From: Acanthochromis polyacanthus
Lineage: Eukaryota > Chordata > Actinopteri > Pomacentridae
Assembly: GCF_021347895.1 (NCBI RefSeq)
Contig: NC_067116.1
Location: 37,831,639 to 37,895,638 of the forward strand
Length of the DNA: 64,000 bases
Reading direction: 5' to 3'
In this document: positions 23,241 through 36,240 of the stretch, in pieces
Layout of the letters: each line of letters begins with the position of its first letter
How positions within the stretch are numbered: the stretch's first letter is position 1
Notes under the pieces: generated by a model
What the model saw: the letters and a program-made list of their open reading frames with translations, nothing else
Told to the model about the DNA's origin: nothing
Database searches by the model: none
Program-made: the position numbers and the translations under genes

Positions 23241-26178
23241 CTGCAGAGGAAGCCAGGAGACGGGGGACAAAGACACAGAGAGTCAGAGAGGAAGGGAGAT
23301 TAATATAGACACAGTTGGCTCCCTCGGGATGAGCATACGAAATGAGATGAAAACTGAACCACGCTTTTATAATCACCTGCCCTGGATACAATAAGTCTTC
23401 TCACAGATTACCAAAATATATTAGCTAAAGAATAACAACAACAAAAAAACACGCATCTTCACCAAAAACAGGCTGGGATGCCAAAGTGAGGAATACAGTA
23501 GCATTCGCTACATGCCACAACAACCTCAGGGCAATAATTGCAAAGCACTTCAATAGATAGAGCATCTTGTTTCTTTTAATTATTCTGCCCTCGCTGTGAG
23601 TCTCACAGCGTAATTACCCAGCAGTTTCACTTTAAATCATTTCAGAAGGTGCTTAATGCTCTGGCAATACAAGAATGCCAGGAACACTCAAGGTCTGGAG
23701 TGAGACGGAGAGGTAGGAAGTCAAGGAGAGGTTAAAAAGAATCAGGAATCTTTTCAGTGGCCTGGCATGCCTGTGGGGCTGAGAAAACAGCGATCTATAT
23801 TTAGGCTCCAACTGAGCAATTATTCCACAAGAACATTGATTCCTGCAGCACCAGGGCATGAGCAAGGAGGCTGATTAAAAGATTACGCCGAGCATACAGG
23901 GACTTATAAAGTACTTGGAAAAGACACACACATACACAAAACCAAGTATACATGCAGGAGGCATGCATGCATACACACAGCCATAAACCTGCAATCTCAC
24001 ACAGCAACCTATTTCCATCAGAGTCTTAACAAGCCAACGAAGTCTTGTAGTGTCTCTGGTCTCTTTCTGCTTGGTGGCTGATGAAACGACGGCTGATGTC
24101 TGTATTTTTTTCCCCCTGTATTAATTGGACACTTTCCTCCTGGCTGATGTGCAGTCAGAGTCTCCTGGATCTGGACCAATTAGAAAAGCTCCCGAGTGAA
24201 AACAACAGGAGCAGCAGCAGGATGGAAGGGGAGAGAAAGAAATGGAGGAAGGAAGCTGTGAAGCGGGAAGCTAGTCGGGAAAAAAAACCATCAGGAAGAC
24301 AACAGTCAGTCTGCTTTCCAACTGGAGCAACAATGATTTGAAATTAAAATGGAGATATGGAAAACAGTGTTGAGAGGCGAGCGCCGACTGGTAATGTTAA
24401 GTGGGACTTAATGGAAGGTGGCAAGCTGAAGCGCATGCAGCAGCCTGACAGACAGCTCAGAGGGGGCACAGGTAGTTAAATGCCTTTCCAGTGTGCAAAC
24501 AAGCAATTAAGTCCAATTATGTTGCACAGTTTACCTTCATTAAAAACTCCAAAAGGACAAAAATGACTTTCATAGTGACATACTTCATACTTTTACACGG
24601 TTGACAAACTTTTTTGTTTGACATATTGTTATTATCAGCGTGCATTTGCTTTTGTTACAATGACCATGAGAAAAATTATCAAATATATTGGGCTGAAATG
24701 CAGAAATTGTAGCATAACAATTTGGTTGGGCAGAAACTGCTTTTTTCACCCACAGTCAGTTAACTATTATTTAGTCTCTAACATTCAGATTCAGTTATAG
24801 ACTATATAGATGAAGCAAGGTTTGATTTCAGATATTTTTGGCTTCTCAGTTGCGTTTAACCCCTTATAAACCCAGAACAAAAAAATCTGCAAAATCACCT
24901 GACACCGTTTATCAGAACCAAAAACTGTAAGAACAAAAATAATCCGACTTTCCAGTGGTGCTTGAACTACTCATCTGTGGCATGCTAGTCCTGTTGGGAA
25001 AATTCAACCAAAGCCAAGCTTAAAAGAGTGACATTTCATCAAATTCACATTACTCTACATTTCTCATTAAAAAAAAAATCAGACTAATGCACATTGTTTA
25101 ACTTGCAAAGATACACTGATTACAGCATCCTTTTGGTGCTACACCCTCAACAGGTACATAGTAAACTACTGTTTGTGAAAACAGTTCACTACATTTGTCT
25201 GATGTTATTCTAGCACTAAAACATTGCCCTCATGAAAGCGTCTTTGTAAGTCAGACAGTGTGTAGGAGTTTGATTAAAACTTTTCCTTCGGTTACACTTA
25301 TCCATCTCCTATACACTTGTCTCACGATAGATGTGTGTGAAGTTGCTTTTACTTAAAAATTAGCCATAACTGAATTGTTCAATCTAATCACATTCCATTA
25401 AAAAAAACCCTGAAAATTCAGCCCTTATAGAGAATGACCGACAGTCATTTGGCAAAAATTCTGGTAATTTTGGGCTGAACTGCAGGCTATGTTTGCACAG
25501 GGCAGACAGGAGACAAGTATGGGAACTTAAGTTACTAAAGAAAATCAACTTTTGCTTTTTATTTCAATGATTTATGACACAATATAACTGTATCATACTG
25601 CACAAAAGACGTGAGCTATCTCTTCTTCTCGCCACAGTTGTGCTGTTTCCACAGAATGCAGGAGTTTTTTTGTTGTTTTTTTTTAAATATTGTAGTGATG
25701 AAGTGAATTAAGATGTTATAGGAGCAAAAAAAAGTCCCAAAACTGTCTGGGGTTCAGAGGGTTAAATCAAAGGGAAAAAAATCATGCATGCATAAATTTC
25801 TAATGAAATGACAAGACAGACACATGACTGAGACAATGAAACAGCTGCAGATATCGTGGAGGGTACTTTTCTTTAAAAAAAAATCATAACTTTGTTCATA
25901 GCTCCCATAACGCACGGCTTGCTGTACTTTATTTATTGCTATGCCAGCTCCAACCAGGGGGTATAGTTAGTGTTTGTTCTTCTTAATACATTCTACTTTG
26001 TTGAAATATCACCCCTGATGACACTCTTTACTGCAATCATGAGGACTTCAATAATGCTGACAGCAACCAAAAGACTAAGCTGCATCCATGATGCATGAGC
26101 AACCATAGTGATAGCAAAGAGTACTAAGTTCAGAGATATTCCAACTTTACAGCCACCTACTGCACTTGAAATCCTCAC
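23241..26178 (-). other. Neurocan intron within link module 1
   Basis: A 2.9-kb intron from GTGAGG to CTGCAG. Nearly a third of it is the TTAA-flanked element at 24860-25761. I see no gene in the rest. Confidence 0.85.
24860..25761. mobile_element. piggyBac-like non-autonomous element with TTAA duplications
   Basis: The element is bounded by TTAA at 24856-24859 and TTAA at 25762-25765. Its ends are imperfect inverted repeats: the left starts CCCCTTATAAACCCAGAAC and the right, read inward, starts CCCTCTGAACCCCAGACA. A TTAA target duplication with termini beginning CCC is the hallmark of the piggyBac superfamily. The 902-bp interior is AT-rich with no open frame of useful length, so it would depend on a transposase made elsewhere. 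It lies within a neurocan intron. The short TIR match and the common nature of TTAA leave some doubt. Confidence 0.62.
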
Positions 26179-26353
26179 CGTACAGTCTGGTCAGACAGCC
26201 AGCCGGCGTCGCAGTTATCAAATCCGTCAGCGAAGGTAGCCTGCAGCTGACCTGGTGTTGCAATGGCGGCCGAGTTCTCCACGCAAACCCTCATGGCGTC
26301 GGCGAAGGACAAGCCATAGCGGTCATGAGGGGCCCTGTAGTGGAACACCACAC
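26179..26353 (-). CDS. ncan: Neurocan, link module 1, first part
   Basis: Residues 158-215 form the N-terminal part of the first hyaluronan-binding link (Xlink) module. The start [20 protein letters not shown] is the classic lectican opening, followed by Cys181, the [15 protein letters not shown] segment with Cys205, and [11 protein letters not shown]. These residues form the helix and sheet of the link fold. The wording [10 protein letters not shown] and HYRA favours neurocan among the lecticans. The acceptor is CTCCAG. The donor GTGAGG splits an arginine codon after two bases, and the next exon supplies the third. Confidence 0.95.
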
Positions 26354-29279
26354 CTGGAGAAAAGAGATAAAGAAAAAAAAAAGAGACATAAAGAAACTAA
26401 TCACACGAATTTATGCCCCGCGACCTCTAAATCACAGAAGCATTTATGAACTGCAACCTCGATGCATTAAAACATGAGCATGTGCATGTTCACAGGCCCA
26501 GAAACACAAAGCCCTCCAGACATCCCCATCATGTGCTGACATTGTTCCATCTGTGCAGGATGAAGCTACAGCGTGCAAGTTCGGCAACCTGTGTACGCGA
26601 GACTCATTTGCATCAGACAGTCGGTTGGGTTATCATTAGAGAAGAGAGATGTTGCCCTTGGATACGGCGTGTGACAAACAGCGGAGATGTTTATTTTACC
26701 GCTTTAACGGTACACACAAAATGTCACCCTGCTGCACTCCGCCTGCCTTTGCAGTCGTGTTGGAGTGACAAAGAAGGCAGACAAAGAGGCACTGATTTCA
26801 AGCAGATGCATGTTTTGAGTCACGGTGACAGTGAGAGCTAGACAGAAATACAAAATTTTAAAAGATTGGAGGTAGAAAAAAAAAAGGAGAAGATCAGATG
26901 AGACACAATTCCCTGAGCTGTGAGAGGAGCTAATATTCTGCTTGAATAGGAATGGGGCTGCTTCAGAAGTGTCAGTCCAGCATCCCATCACCTCCCACCT
27001 CTGCCTGCCACTCACTCAGTGATCTGGTCCTGCGAGGACATGAAAGCTAGTGGGCGTCTGGATACTAATGCGGCTCCTTTATCTAGGCCCGGCTTTGTCT
27101 GGGAGAGTGACAGAGATTCCTGCGAGATGGAGGCCCATGTGGCAGTTTGAGCATTAGCACTCCAGGCTGGAGCCGGGTGTGTTTGAGTTCCCTCGGTCCA
27201 TCCGGCCACTCTGTCGACGTGGACTTATCCTGCTAATCATGGAACAGAAGCGCCTCTCTGTTCTGTTCCTTTTCCTCCTCTACTTTCTCAGCCTCCATCC
27301 GTTCTCCTTTGAGGCTGTGGGATTTTGTCCAAACAGAGACGCTAGCCTCGCTGGCTAAGACGCACCCCGGAGAGACAAATGGGCTTTCCTCTCAGTATGG
27401 GAAACCCGGTCCCTTTCCACAGGAGGCATGAACGCCCAATATTTCATTTCTATTTTTATCCTCTGCATCCCCACACAGTCTCCGGGGAGCAGAGCACAGA
27501 GACACCACATATATGGTGCTATAATGTCCTCGTTGCAGCACTATTGAGGAGTTTGTGCCCCTTGGCTCTTGGTATTATTGCTCAGTACACTACAGTATAT
27601 TTCATTAATACAGCAGAAATGGATAGATTGGTTTAAACCCTCACAGGGACAGGCATTGGGGAAATGTGTTGCAACTTCAGTGCTGAAATCCCCCTTTGTA
27701 TTTTAAAGTATGGCAGTAATATTACAACTTTTTTTTTTTCTGGCCCACAGGGAGGAGAGAATACCACGCATATCTGTCAATTTAAAGACTGGAAAAGAGG
27801 AAACAGCTTGTCTGTCTAAATCCAATAAAATCCACCTACTGGCAACTTTAAAACTCACTAATTACCATTTTATAGCACCTTTGCTTGTCAAAGTGTTGTA
27901 AAGAAATATACATCTTTCATTGCTTATTGATTCAGAACACTTGAAACTGTTACAGCAGCCATTCTCCACAGTACTGACATGCAGATAGCAGCTACACTTT
28001 TGAACTCTAACTTCTATCTGACAGCAAATTGACACACCACCCAGAGAGCTCCACCTTCCTTCACTCACCCGCATTTTCTTCTCATCATCTGTCTCATTCG
28101 CTCAGGTTGAAAAGCGATGTTCATGGATTTAGAGAGAAATGCAGAATCTGTGCCACCGGCAAAAGACACAAGTCAATATTCAAGAGCTGCTACACAGCAG
28201 CGCTAAAAGAATGTGTGATAACAACACTAAATGCATATGATTGTACTTAATTGCCTTTAAAATGTGAAAATCTCAGAGGCTGCACACCCTCAAGATATTT
28301 TCATTAATTTAACCATACACCTCATTGTCATGATAAAGCCTTGCTGAATCGATTTTTAAATAAAAACCTTGAATTTAATGCCGTTAGTGTTGTGTCAATT
28401 TTCTCCCATTGTATCATTTATTAATCATTAATCAAATATCGATGTTTTTCAAGGTTTTGTTTTGATGTTAGAAATTTCAGTATGAAAACAGCATTAGATT
28501 GTATAGTAGTCAGTGAGTAACAATGCAAAGGAGACATTTTAGAGGCGACCGTAGGCAGAGTTTGTTATTTTTTAAGGTTTATAGACCCAGACAAACTCAT
28601 CTTCTTGCTGAACTAAAACAACTAAGCTATTCTTACTGTAGCTTTTGGATTTACAGGTCAGAAATGAGAATCTTATAAATTTTCTCACATAATCCGTAAC
28701 AAGTCCGCACAATTTCCCAGTGTTGTCATGATACAAAAATTCTGACTTTGATGCAATACCTGCCTAAACAAATTGACACAAAATACTGACATGACTGACT
28801 GAAACAGCAAAAACCTAAAGAATCAGAGAAAGTAAAGGAATAATAGATGAAAGAACATAACACTCAAAAGTCTTTCTTTATTATTCATTTAAAAGGAACC
28901 TTAGTTCTTTGTGGTTTTTGCAGGAGTTTAAGTTGCTCAAAGGTCTTGTGGTTGATTCTTTCACTTGACCAGTCTGTTCCTGCATGACTTTTTCTGCTCT
29001 GACCAAATCGCATTAATGCCACTTTAAGAATAATAAACATTTATGGGAACAATATAGATTGTAAACTATCTTTGAGAGAGCATTCATTTTCTATTTTAAA
29101 TGTAACTTGACTAAATAGACCTCTGCTAAGATCGTGCAATAAGTTGACTTTTGTGTTCAGTTTACTTCAGCCCACTGCTAGGTTAATAATCCTAGTTTGA
29201 GCTTCATCACATGAACTGACAGACAGTCATTTATAATTTTTATTATTTGGCCTTTTATTATTTTGATTTCCTCAACCCC

Positions 29280-29548
29280 CCCACGCTCACTCTCACCCTA
29301 ACTGGTCAAGGCAGATGGCTGCCTTCCCTGAGCCTGGTTCTGTCCGACATTTTTCTTTCCTCCAAGTTAAAGTTTTTTTTTGGTCCTTCCCTCTGTCGCC
29401 GACTGCTTGCTAATATGAAATCGAAAGGCAGCTTTGGATTGTTCGGCTCTCTGTTCTTTGTTTAAAACCTTACTGTGCTAAGTGCTAAGAGATGGCATAT
29501 GTTGTAAACTGGTGCTATATGAATAAAACTGAACAGAATTGAATCAAA
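29280..29548 (+). repeat. Dispersed teleost repeat with (GAATT)-like tail
   Basis: Recognisable phrases are CTGGTCAAGGCAGATGGCTG, CCTGAGCCTGGTTCTG, CCTTCCCTCTGTCGCC, ACTGCTTGCT, and a tail GCTATATGAATAAAACTGAA followed by GAATTGAAT. These occur in the same order in a very abundant fish interspersed repeat. The copy is diverged. The tail is related, in opposite orientation, to the head of the repeat at 35951. Confidence 0.72.
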
Positions 29549-29719
29549 TTTTTTTATGCTCACTGAAATTGTCGTTTTTGTGCTATTAAAGCTTTTCTTG
29601 TTTAAATTTTTTTCAGTAGCTCTACCAAAGTATTGACATGAAAGTAAAGATGACAGAGAAATGAAAAGAAAACAAGTTAGACTGATGATTAAATTAGATC
29701 TTTTGGAAGACTTGCCCCC

Positions 29720-29740
29720 TATATATATATATATATATAT
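29720..29740. repeat. (TA)n microsatellite
   Basis: About ten TA units with no interruption. Confidence 0.95.
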
Positions 29741-32700
29741 GAGTAAAGTTCGAGAAATTTAGAGTTTATGTCAAAGAGTACTGACGCTGTTCTGGAGGCT
29801 TGTACAGATCCACATTTAAGTATGTAATCCTACAAAACCAATGCTGGGGGCCAGTGCTGATACACTATCCACTGTCCTCTCTGCAGTTAATTGTGGGCTG
29901 CCATATCTCACCACAGACAATGGCTGACAAACACAATCAATGGCACCGTGTTCTAATTGGTGAGACACACACAACTGGCCGGTCAATATGTGCCAAGAGA
30001 ACAGGGACGGGGAAAAAAAGACAGAGGCAAAACCATGAGCGACGAAGACAGAAGCAGCGAGGGAGAAATTAAGAAAGAGATGGCAGGAGAGGAAGGACAT
30101 CTCATCAAGACTTAGAAACACACAGATGACTCCAAGTGAAGAGCAAGTGTGGATTAATATGATATTGATACAGCTGAGCAGTATCAATACCCGCTAATTA
30201 ACACGTTGAGCAGAGGAATTAGCGCGAGGACGGCTACGGTCTGCCATGTAGCGTGACTGCCAATTAAGACTAAGCCCTGGAGATGGCAACTCCTCGCCGG
30301 CTACGTAATTGGTTTCTCGCTGAAGAGTGGTTTTCATGGCACCTTAATCAACTGGCCAGGAAGGGAGGACACAGGGTCTCCCAAGCATCATGACAGGGGT
30401 CTCCCTTACGAAATGTATAGTGCTCTTAATGAGAAAGATGAGGTACTCTTCTTGCTTGACAAAATGACATCTTGGCTGGAATGCTGAATTTTGACATTGG
30501 ACCTACAGTAGTGGCCTTTTCAGACACATATAGGCGGCATGTCCCCAGAGACGTGTTCTCACATATTCACATCTGAGCCACATAAAGGACAGCCATTGTT
30601 GCAAGCTCCATCTTGCTGTTATAATACCTCTACTGGATGTGCGGTTAGTTGGATTACCACTAGCATGGATTTGTGGCACTGGTGTCTAATGCATTGTGTT
30701 ATTCCCTGTAGCCCTTATAATAATAGCTTATTATTTTTAAAAGGGAATGACCTGGAAAGAATCTGATGATAGCTTTGCTGCTAAAATACTCTGACACAGT
30801 AATTATGGTGAGCTACCACCGAGTAGTCCGACACTTCCAAGAATACTGGTGTCCTGGATACAGGTAATGCAGCAAATGGTTTGTCCGTTTAGTTAATCCA
30901 CCGAGAGCCACACTGAGCTCTCGGACTAACACCGACCACCAATAGTTTGCACTGCTGGATTCCTGTCTTATTGGTTTCATTTGGTTTTCAGAGCATGAAC
31001 AGCACCTGAGTGGCCCGGGTCAATGATGTCTAATGTGTCCGAGTTCCCTAACCTTTCTCCCATCATCATACGTTCTACACGGACAGTTAACAACCGCAGC
31101 AGTAATGACTGTATTAGCCTGACATGGAAAACAGGGTTATTATTATTCATGGTGGCAGACCTTGAGAGCAATGGGAGGAAGCTGTACACAACCAAAGAGT
31201 GGAGCAGGGACTCGCTCAGGCTCTAATTTGTACATTTGAAAACACAGAATAGCAAGAATGGCATAATGATGTTCGTTACATCACCACTCACCAGTGAGTA
31301 CTAAAATAAAAATTGCTGAATCACAGAAATAATCAGTGTTTATGGCCGTACTTCTAACTCTGCTCTCTTTATCACTGTTTACAGTAAGTGGTGTAGCTGT
31401 GCAGTGTTGATATTTCAGTATATTACAGACATCAGCTATTAGATTAAAACAGAACACAGCTATGACAAAGTCCTAAAATCAGTACACTTAAAGTTTAATT
31501 AAAGAAACTAAATTCAATTTTCATCAACTCAGACCACATTTTCCTCATTAAAATTAGCAACAAATTGTCAAATTCTGCTGAGTCCAATAGACATGGACTA
31601 TATTAATAGATCATGGTGGATTATCTATTCATTTTAGCGTACATTTGAAGGTAAAACGTTTTTCTAGGTGAAGTCTGAAATCCCACAACACAATAATACA
31701 CACAACCTTGAATATTCTGTCTGAGTTGTTCACAAGACCTCCTTTAATTAGTTGAATTTATACTAAAAGTGCTCTCTTTATGCAAAATGATGGTTTAAAT
31801 AACTGCATTAACCTATCAAATGGTTACACTGCTGCATCCTATTGCAGTTTTTGCAAATAATAGTGAGTTAAAGCAGCAAAAGTCCTAAAATCACTACAAT
31901 AATTAACTTGCCATGACAAATTTTGACTTCCCAGAGTAACCGATTAGACTTTACTTAACAGTAAAATGAAAATGTCTTTGCACCTCTGATTGAGGTCAGG
32001 ACTTAACCTGAGGATAACTGCTATGCAGCACATGATTTGTCTGCAGCTTATAAACAAGAAGACATATTGTGATTTCCTGTTAGACCCTGATTGATCCTGT
32101 CTCTGTTATTAGAAATAATCATTGCTGTCATGGATGGCACCATGCACACAGCAGCTCTCACAATGGAAATACTCATCAATTAATCATACCAATCAAGCTG
32201 CTGTCTGACAAGCATTAAAGACTCCCTCTGCTGAAAATCAAGCTTTTTACCTAGTTAATATGTCCACATGGTGTTTTTCGCATGCTAGAGAGAAATTAGC
32301 AGTCAATGCCATGGCAGAGCATTTACACCTTGAAACTGCAAGTGACCTCAAAAACATGATTACAGAGTCGATCCTGTACAGAGTGGGAGTTTCTATATCA
32401 TTATAATGCAAAGTGGAATTACTCTAAAATTACAACTTGCCATTGTGAAACTTTAATTACATTATGTGTCAAAAAAAGGAAAGAAAAAAAACAGCTTCAT
32501 TAATGTAAAATGTTCCTCTGTCTTAATTGCATTTAAGGTTTTATTTTTAGGTTCTGTACGTGTTTCAATTTGTAATGAATGTTAATGAGGCAAAAGGCAG
32601 CACACAGACAAGTTTGTGTGTGCATCTCCATCCAGCAAAGCAACACAAAACTGAGTCTTCTTGTGCTTTCTGTTATTATGTTATATCGTGTTTCACACAT

Positions 32701-33178
32701 TAACCACATTGCTATCTTAATGTCTTTGCTTAGATAAAGAAAGACTTGACATGTAATAATAAAGCCATGATATTGTTTTTCCTCAAATCTCTAAAATATT
32801 GCTACGGTAAGTGAGTTTTAAGCAACTCCCTAGCTTTGTGATGTTAACCACTGCTCCTGAGACGTCCAGAAAACAAAAGTAGTAGCTTGTAGGTGATTGC
32901 TTCAACTGTGAATCAACTTTTTCTGGGCTCCTAATGTGATATGGTTTTATTACATTAGGTGAAAAATACAGTTTTTACCTTAAAATTAAAATGCTGGGTT
33001 ACCCAATAACCAAGTGGTTAGGTGACAAATGCTGTAAGAAGTGAGTCTTCAGCTCGAATTAGATCCTTACTGCATGACTGTCTCCCCAGATTTCATGTCT
33101 CTCTTTAATGTCACTGTGCAATAAAGGGAAAAACCAAAACGGCTTCCTTAATGACAGAAAAATCTACATTTTATTCAC

Positions 33179-33347
33179 CTGTGACCTCCAGAGGAACCGT
33201 GTCCTGCTCATCATTGATTCCCACCACAACCTCACAGCGGTAGAGACCTGAGTCGCTTGAACGCAACCCGGTGAGAGCAAGACTGGCATTGTAGCGATTC
33301 TTACTGTAACCAGGCAACGTTACGCGACCCTGGAAGGCCTTTTTCAC
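33179..33347 (-). CDS. ncan: Neurocan, second half of Ig-like V domain
   Basis: This 169-base exon gives residues 102-157 with no break. It reads [14 protein letters not shown], then an NAS N-glycosylation site at residue 121, then [15 protein letters not shown], the standard Ig strand-F pattern D-x-G-x-Y-x-C with the second disulfide cysteine at 139. It ends [11 protein letters not shown], the usual join from the Ig domain to the first link module in lecticans. The acceptor is TCTCAG and the donor GTGAAT leaves one base of codon 158. It is separated from the first Ig half by an intron of only 136 bases. Confidence 0.93.
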
Positions 33348-33483
33348 CTGAGAAAGGAGGAGAGTAAAGGAAGATAAAGTAAAAAATGATGAAAATGGTA
33401 GATAGAAGCAACTACGAAACAGCAGAGTGATTCATATTCTCCAAACATCAATTTAACAATGGCACCGTCTACGTTTATCGTAC
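33348..33483 (-). other. Short intron splitting the neurocan Ig domain
   Basis: A 136-base phase-0 intron starting GTACGATAA and ending in a pyrimidine tract plus TCTCAG. It separates DNVVK from VKKAF. Confidence 0.9.
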
Positions 33484-33712
33484 CTTGACCACATTGTCTT
33501 TGGCCACCAGGACCGACTGTTCCTTCTGCAGTCCATCGGAGCCCCTCTGGCCCCAAACCTTGGTCCACTTGATCCTGGGGGCTCATGGGACGAACCGGTG
33601 GTGGGGCGGAGGGTGAAGAGGCAGGGGAGGAGGACGGTTTTCGAAAGCTCCTCTCTAATGGTCTGATGGGTCACCTTCCGCATATTCACCACTGTGTCGG
33701 CATTGGTTAAAC
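33484..33712 (-). CDS. ncan: Neurocan, first half of Ig-like V domain, with a 1-bp frameshift
   Basis: The exon covers residues 25-101. It opens after a CCTCAG acceptor. The first reading frame gives VVNMRKVTHQ and LLPCLFTLRP, where Cys55 is the first Ig disulfide cysteine. After a run of five C (minus strand; G at 33577-33581) the correct reading moves to another frame: PRIKWTKVWGQ, then SVLVAKDNVVK. This matches the lectican pattern of a PRIKW core followed by a VLVAKDNVV block. One missing base in the C run explains the switch and makes the coding total (303) end in phase 0 at the GTACGA donor, as the next exon needs. The break may be a sequencing or assembly slip in the homopolymer, or a real null allele. 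With the known fold, this domain pairs with the link modules in hyaluronan binding. Confidence 0.88.
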
Positions 33713-35064
33713 CTGAGGAGAACGGAAGAGAGGAGGGGAGAAATCAATCAATGCTATCTTGTAAAGGAGGCCGCAGAACGTTATTCCTCATTACACTGAA
33801 AATGTTTTAGTTAATTGCTTCTTTCAGAAGAAAACATGTGCTTTCATTCCAGGTTCTTTTGTTCCATCCGATCCTCGTGCTCAAGGAATGAAAGGGAAAA
33901 ACAGAAGCTTATTGTGCCTCTCTGATTATTGGTCATTGATCTAGCAGACCATTATTGTACGACCTGAACAGTGGGAGACAGGTGGAGATTGTAGGAGGGG
34001 AAGGTATCAAAAGTCCTTTCACAAACCATACATCAAACCTGGATATGTATTATGGGATCAATATCAAGCTCCTCTTTACAGCTTAAAGCACCTTCACCAA
34101 CCTATAGATATAAATATTACTTTCATCAGAAACTACAGAGGACAGAGAGAAAAGGGATGATTAAAAAGTATGATGATAAGAAAAGGTCTCGGCCTCTTTG
34201 CTAGGGAAAATCCTACGATGTTCTGCTGCATTTTTCATTGTTGTCTTTCCTCCCAACCAGTGTAAAACTAATTTTACCTTCGTACAGCCATATCATACAT
34301 ATCATACAATATTATTAGAATCCTGTGTCACCTTCCCTGAGAAGACAGAGGTGGCTCATTTACATTGTAGAGGAAAACAACTTACAAAACAGCAATGCAG
34401 CTTATCATCTCTGAGCTCGATCTGCTTCTGTTTATCTAGTGTGCACAGAGTGTGAATGAGGTTTACCTGTAAACCCTTAACCCCCATCTGACTTTTTTTC
34501 TAGCTCCCTTATCAGTCACGATTCCCTTTCTTCTCTCTTCTAAGAACAGCGGCAAAGACATGTCACTATGTCTAATCTAATTTTCCTCAAAGCCCGGCAT
34601 CAGTGCTTGCATTTACAATCAGCTTGCTAGTTTTTATCCATCTTGCTAGCAACAATGAGGGCAAAAGAAAAGTATTCCATAACGCCACAGATCACATCTC
34701 TCACCCTTTCACGCAAAACACCAATCTTTTACTTTTTCTGGAAACATCAAGGCGAATGTGTCGTTGCACTTCATGCTAATGTAAACTATGCTACAGGTAC
34801 GATTTATGTGGAAAAATTATTTTTTAAACCTTATTTTAGGGCAAAGTCACCAAACTTTTGAAGCAGTTTATCAGATTTGACTCGTGATTCTACACATGCG
34901 GTTTTCATGGCATGGTTACCATTGGAATTATGGTTATGGCTCTGTCCTCATCCCCAAATCCAGTCTGGTTACCCCACAATAGTGGGCTGGGACTGCTGCC
35001 AAGATTACAAGACTTGCCTGTAAGGACTTTGCTTTTGGTCAGTCCACCACTTTGAACCAGACTT

Positions 35065-35182
35065 AAATATCTCAACAACTGTCTGATGGACTGCTGTGGA
35101 ATTAATTTTCCAGTTGAGTCACAATGATTGTGGTTTAAAATGAAATATCTCAACAACTATCTGTTGCGTTGGAATGAAATTT
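35065..35182 (+). repeat. Two tandem diverged copies of an AAATATCTCAACAACT repeat
   Basis: AAATATCTCAACAACTGTCT at about 35065 and GAAATATCTCAACAACTATC at about 35141 begin two similar units about 77 bases apart. The second continues GGAATGAAATTTGGTACAAA. The phrase is familiar from a dispersed teleost repeat of uncertain class. Confidence 0.5.
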
Positions 35183-35950
35183 GGTACAAACATTAATGTG
35201 CCCAACTTGGTTTAACAACTTTTAATATAGCAACACAACCAAGTAAAACATTTTCTTATCAAATACTCTGTTTTTATGACTAAACACCATAAAAGGAATT
35301 GAAATGTTTCACCTTTTCTTTTCTTCTTTAGAAACTCTCATGTGATATTGTCAGTGTGTTATTGGTCATTGTCATGCTGGAATATTCCTCATCTGCAATT
35401 CTGTCATCATGGTACCATTGATAAAAGCCCCCTACCCAACAGTTTTTGCACTCATTCAGTCCCATATCATCACACTCCCAAAGGCAATTCTTTTCCATGT
35501 AGAGCCATGATTTGGACATGCAGATAGATACATCCTAAAGGTCCAAAACTGATGAACTTCTGGTGTTCAGGGGTCATTTTATAACCATTTAGACTAACTG
35601 GAAATCACATGTGTATTCAATATTGTGTCAGTAATCACAAGCGCATTCATTTTTCTGCATTAAGTTTCTACTTTCGGGTAAGTATTTTCAATATCCTCTA
35701 TCTAAAGTGTCTGTTTTGGATTCTTCATGACTGGAATTGAACTGAATTAAATTGGAAAAACTCAACAAGTCAACTAAGAAAACTTGTTTTTTTGATAGGG
35801 GTGTACCCAGTTCTAATGGTTACTTTAATTCTAATTATAATCTGACTAAGAGAAAACCTGTGTTTGAAATACATCAAGCGGGTGGAGGAAATCTAAAATC
35901 AAGCTGTGAGAAGGAGGGAAGAAGAGAGCAAAAAGTAAAAGAATGAAAGT

Positions 35951-36240
35951 AATTCAATTCTATTCTATTTATATAGTGCCAATTACAGTCAAATTGTCTC
36001 AAGATGCTTTACAGAACCCATATGTATGAACCCCAGAGGCGATAGTGGCAAGGAAAACACCCTTTGAACAGGGAAAAAAACTCAAGCAGAACCTGGTTCT
36101 TTATGTGGGGGGGACCCATCTGACTGCTGGCATGGCGGGTTGAGAGGGACAGAAAAGGTAGAGGGGTAAAAGTAGAGGTACAGATGTAGAAGGGTAGAAG
36201 GGTAGAAAGCGGGGAGGAATGGGAGAAGAGGGGGTGGGGA
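35951..36240 (+). repeat. Dispersed teleost repeat (TTTATATAGTGCC head)
   Basis: The block starts AATTCAATTCTATTCTATTT, TATATAGTGCC, then CTCAAGATGCTTTACA, AACCCCAGAGGCGATAGTGG, CAAGGAAAACACCCTTTGAA, CAAGCAGAACCTGGTTCT, and GGGGGGACCCATC. This is a well-known order of phrases in fish interspersed repeats. It decays into a G-rich tract near 36240. Confidence 0.75.

Larger units (their letters stand above)
26354..33178 (-). other. Neurocan intron between Ig domain and link module 1
   Basis: A 6.8-kb intron from GTGAAT to CTCCAG. It contains a dispersed fish repeat near 29280-29548, an AT dinucleotide run, and a non-repetitive stretch at 30180-30360 that could be regulatory. I see no gene. Confidence 0.8.

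Noticed and set aside
35328..35540. A stretch with phrasing like transposon-derived fish repeats
   Set aside because: I could not align it to transposase motifs or find terminal repeats, so no element is called.
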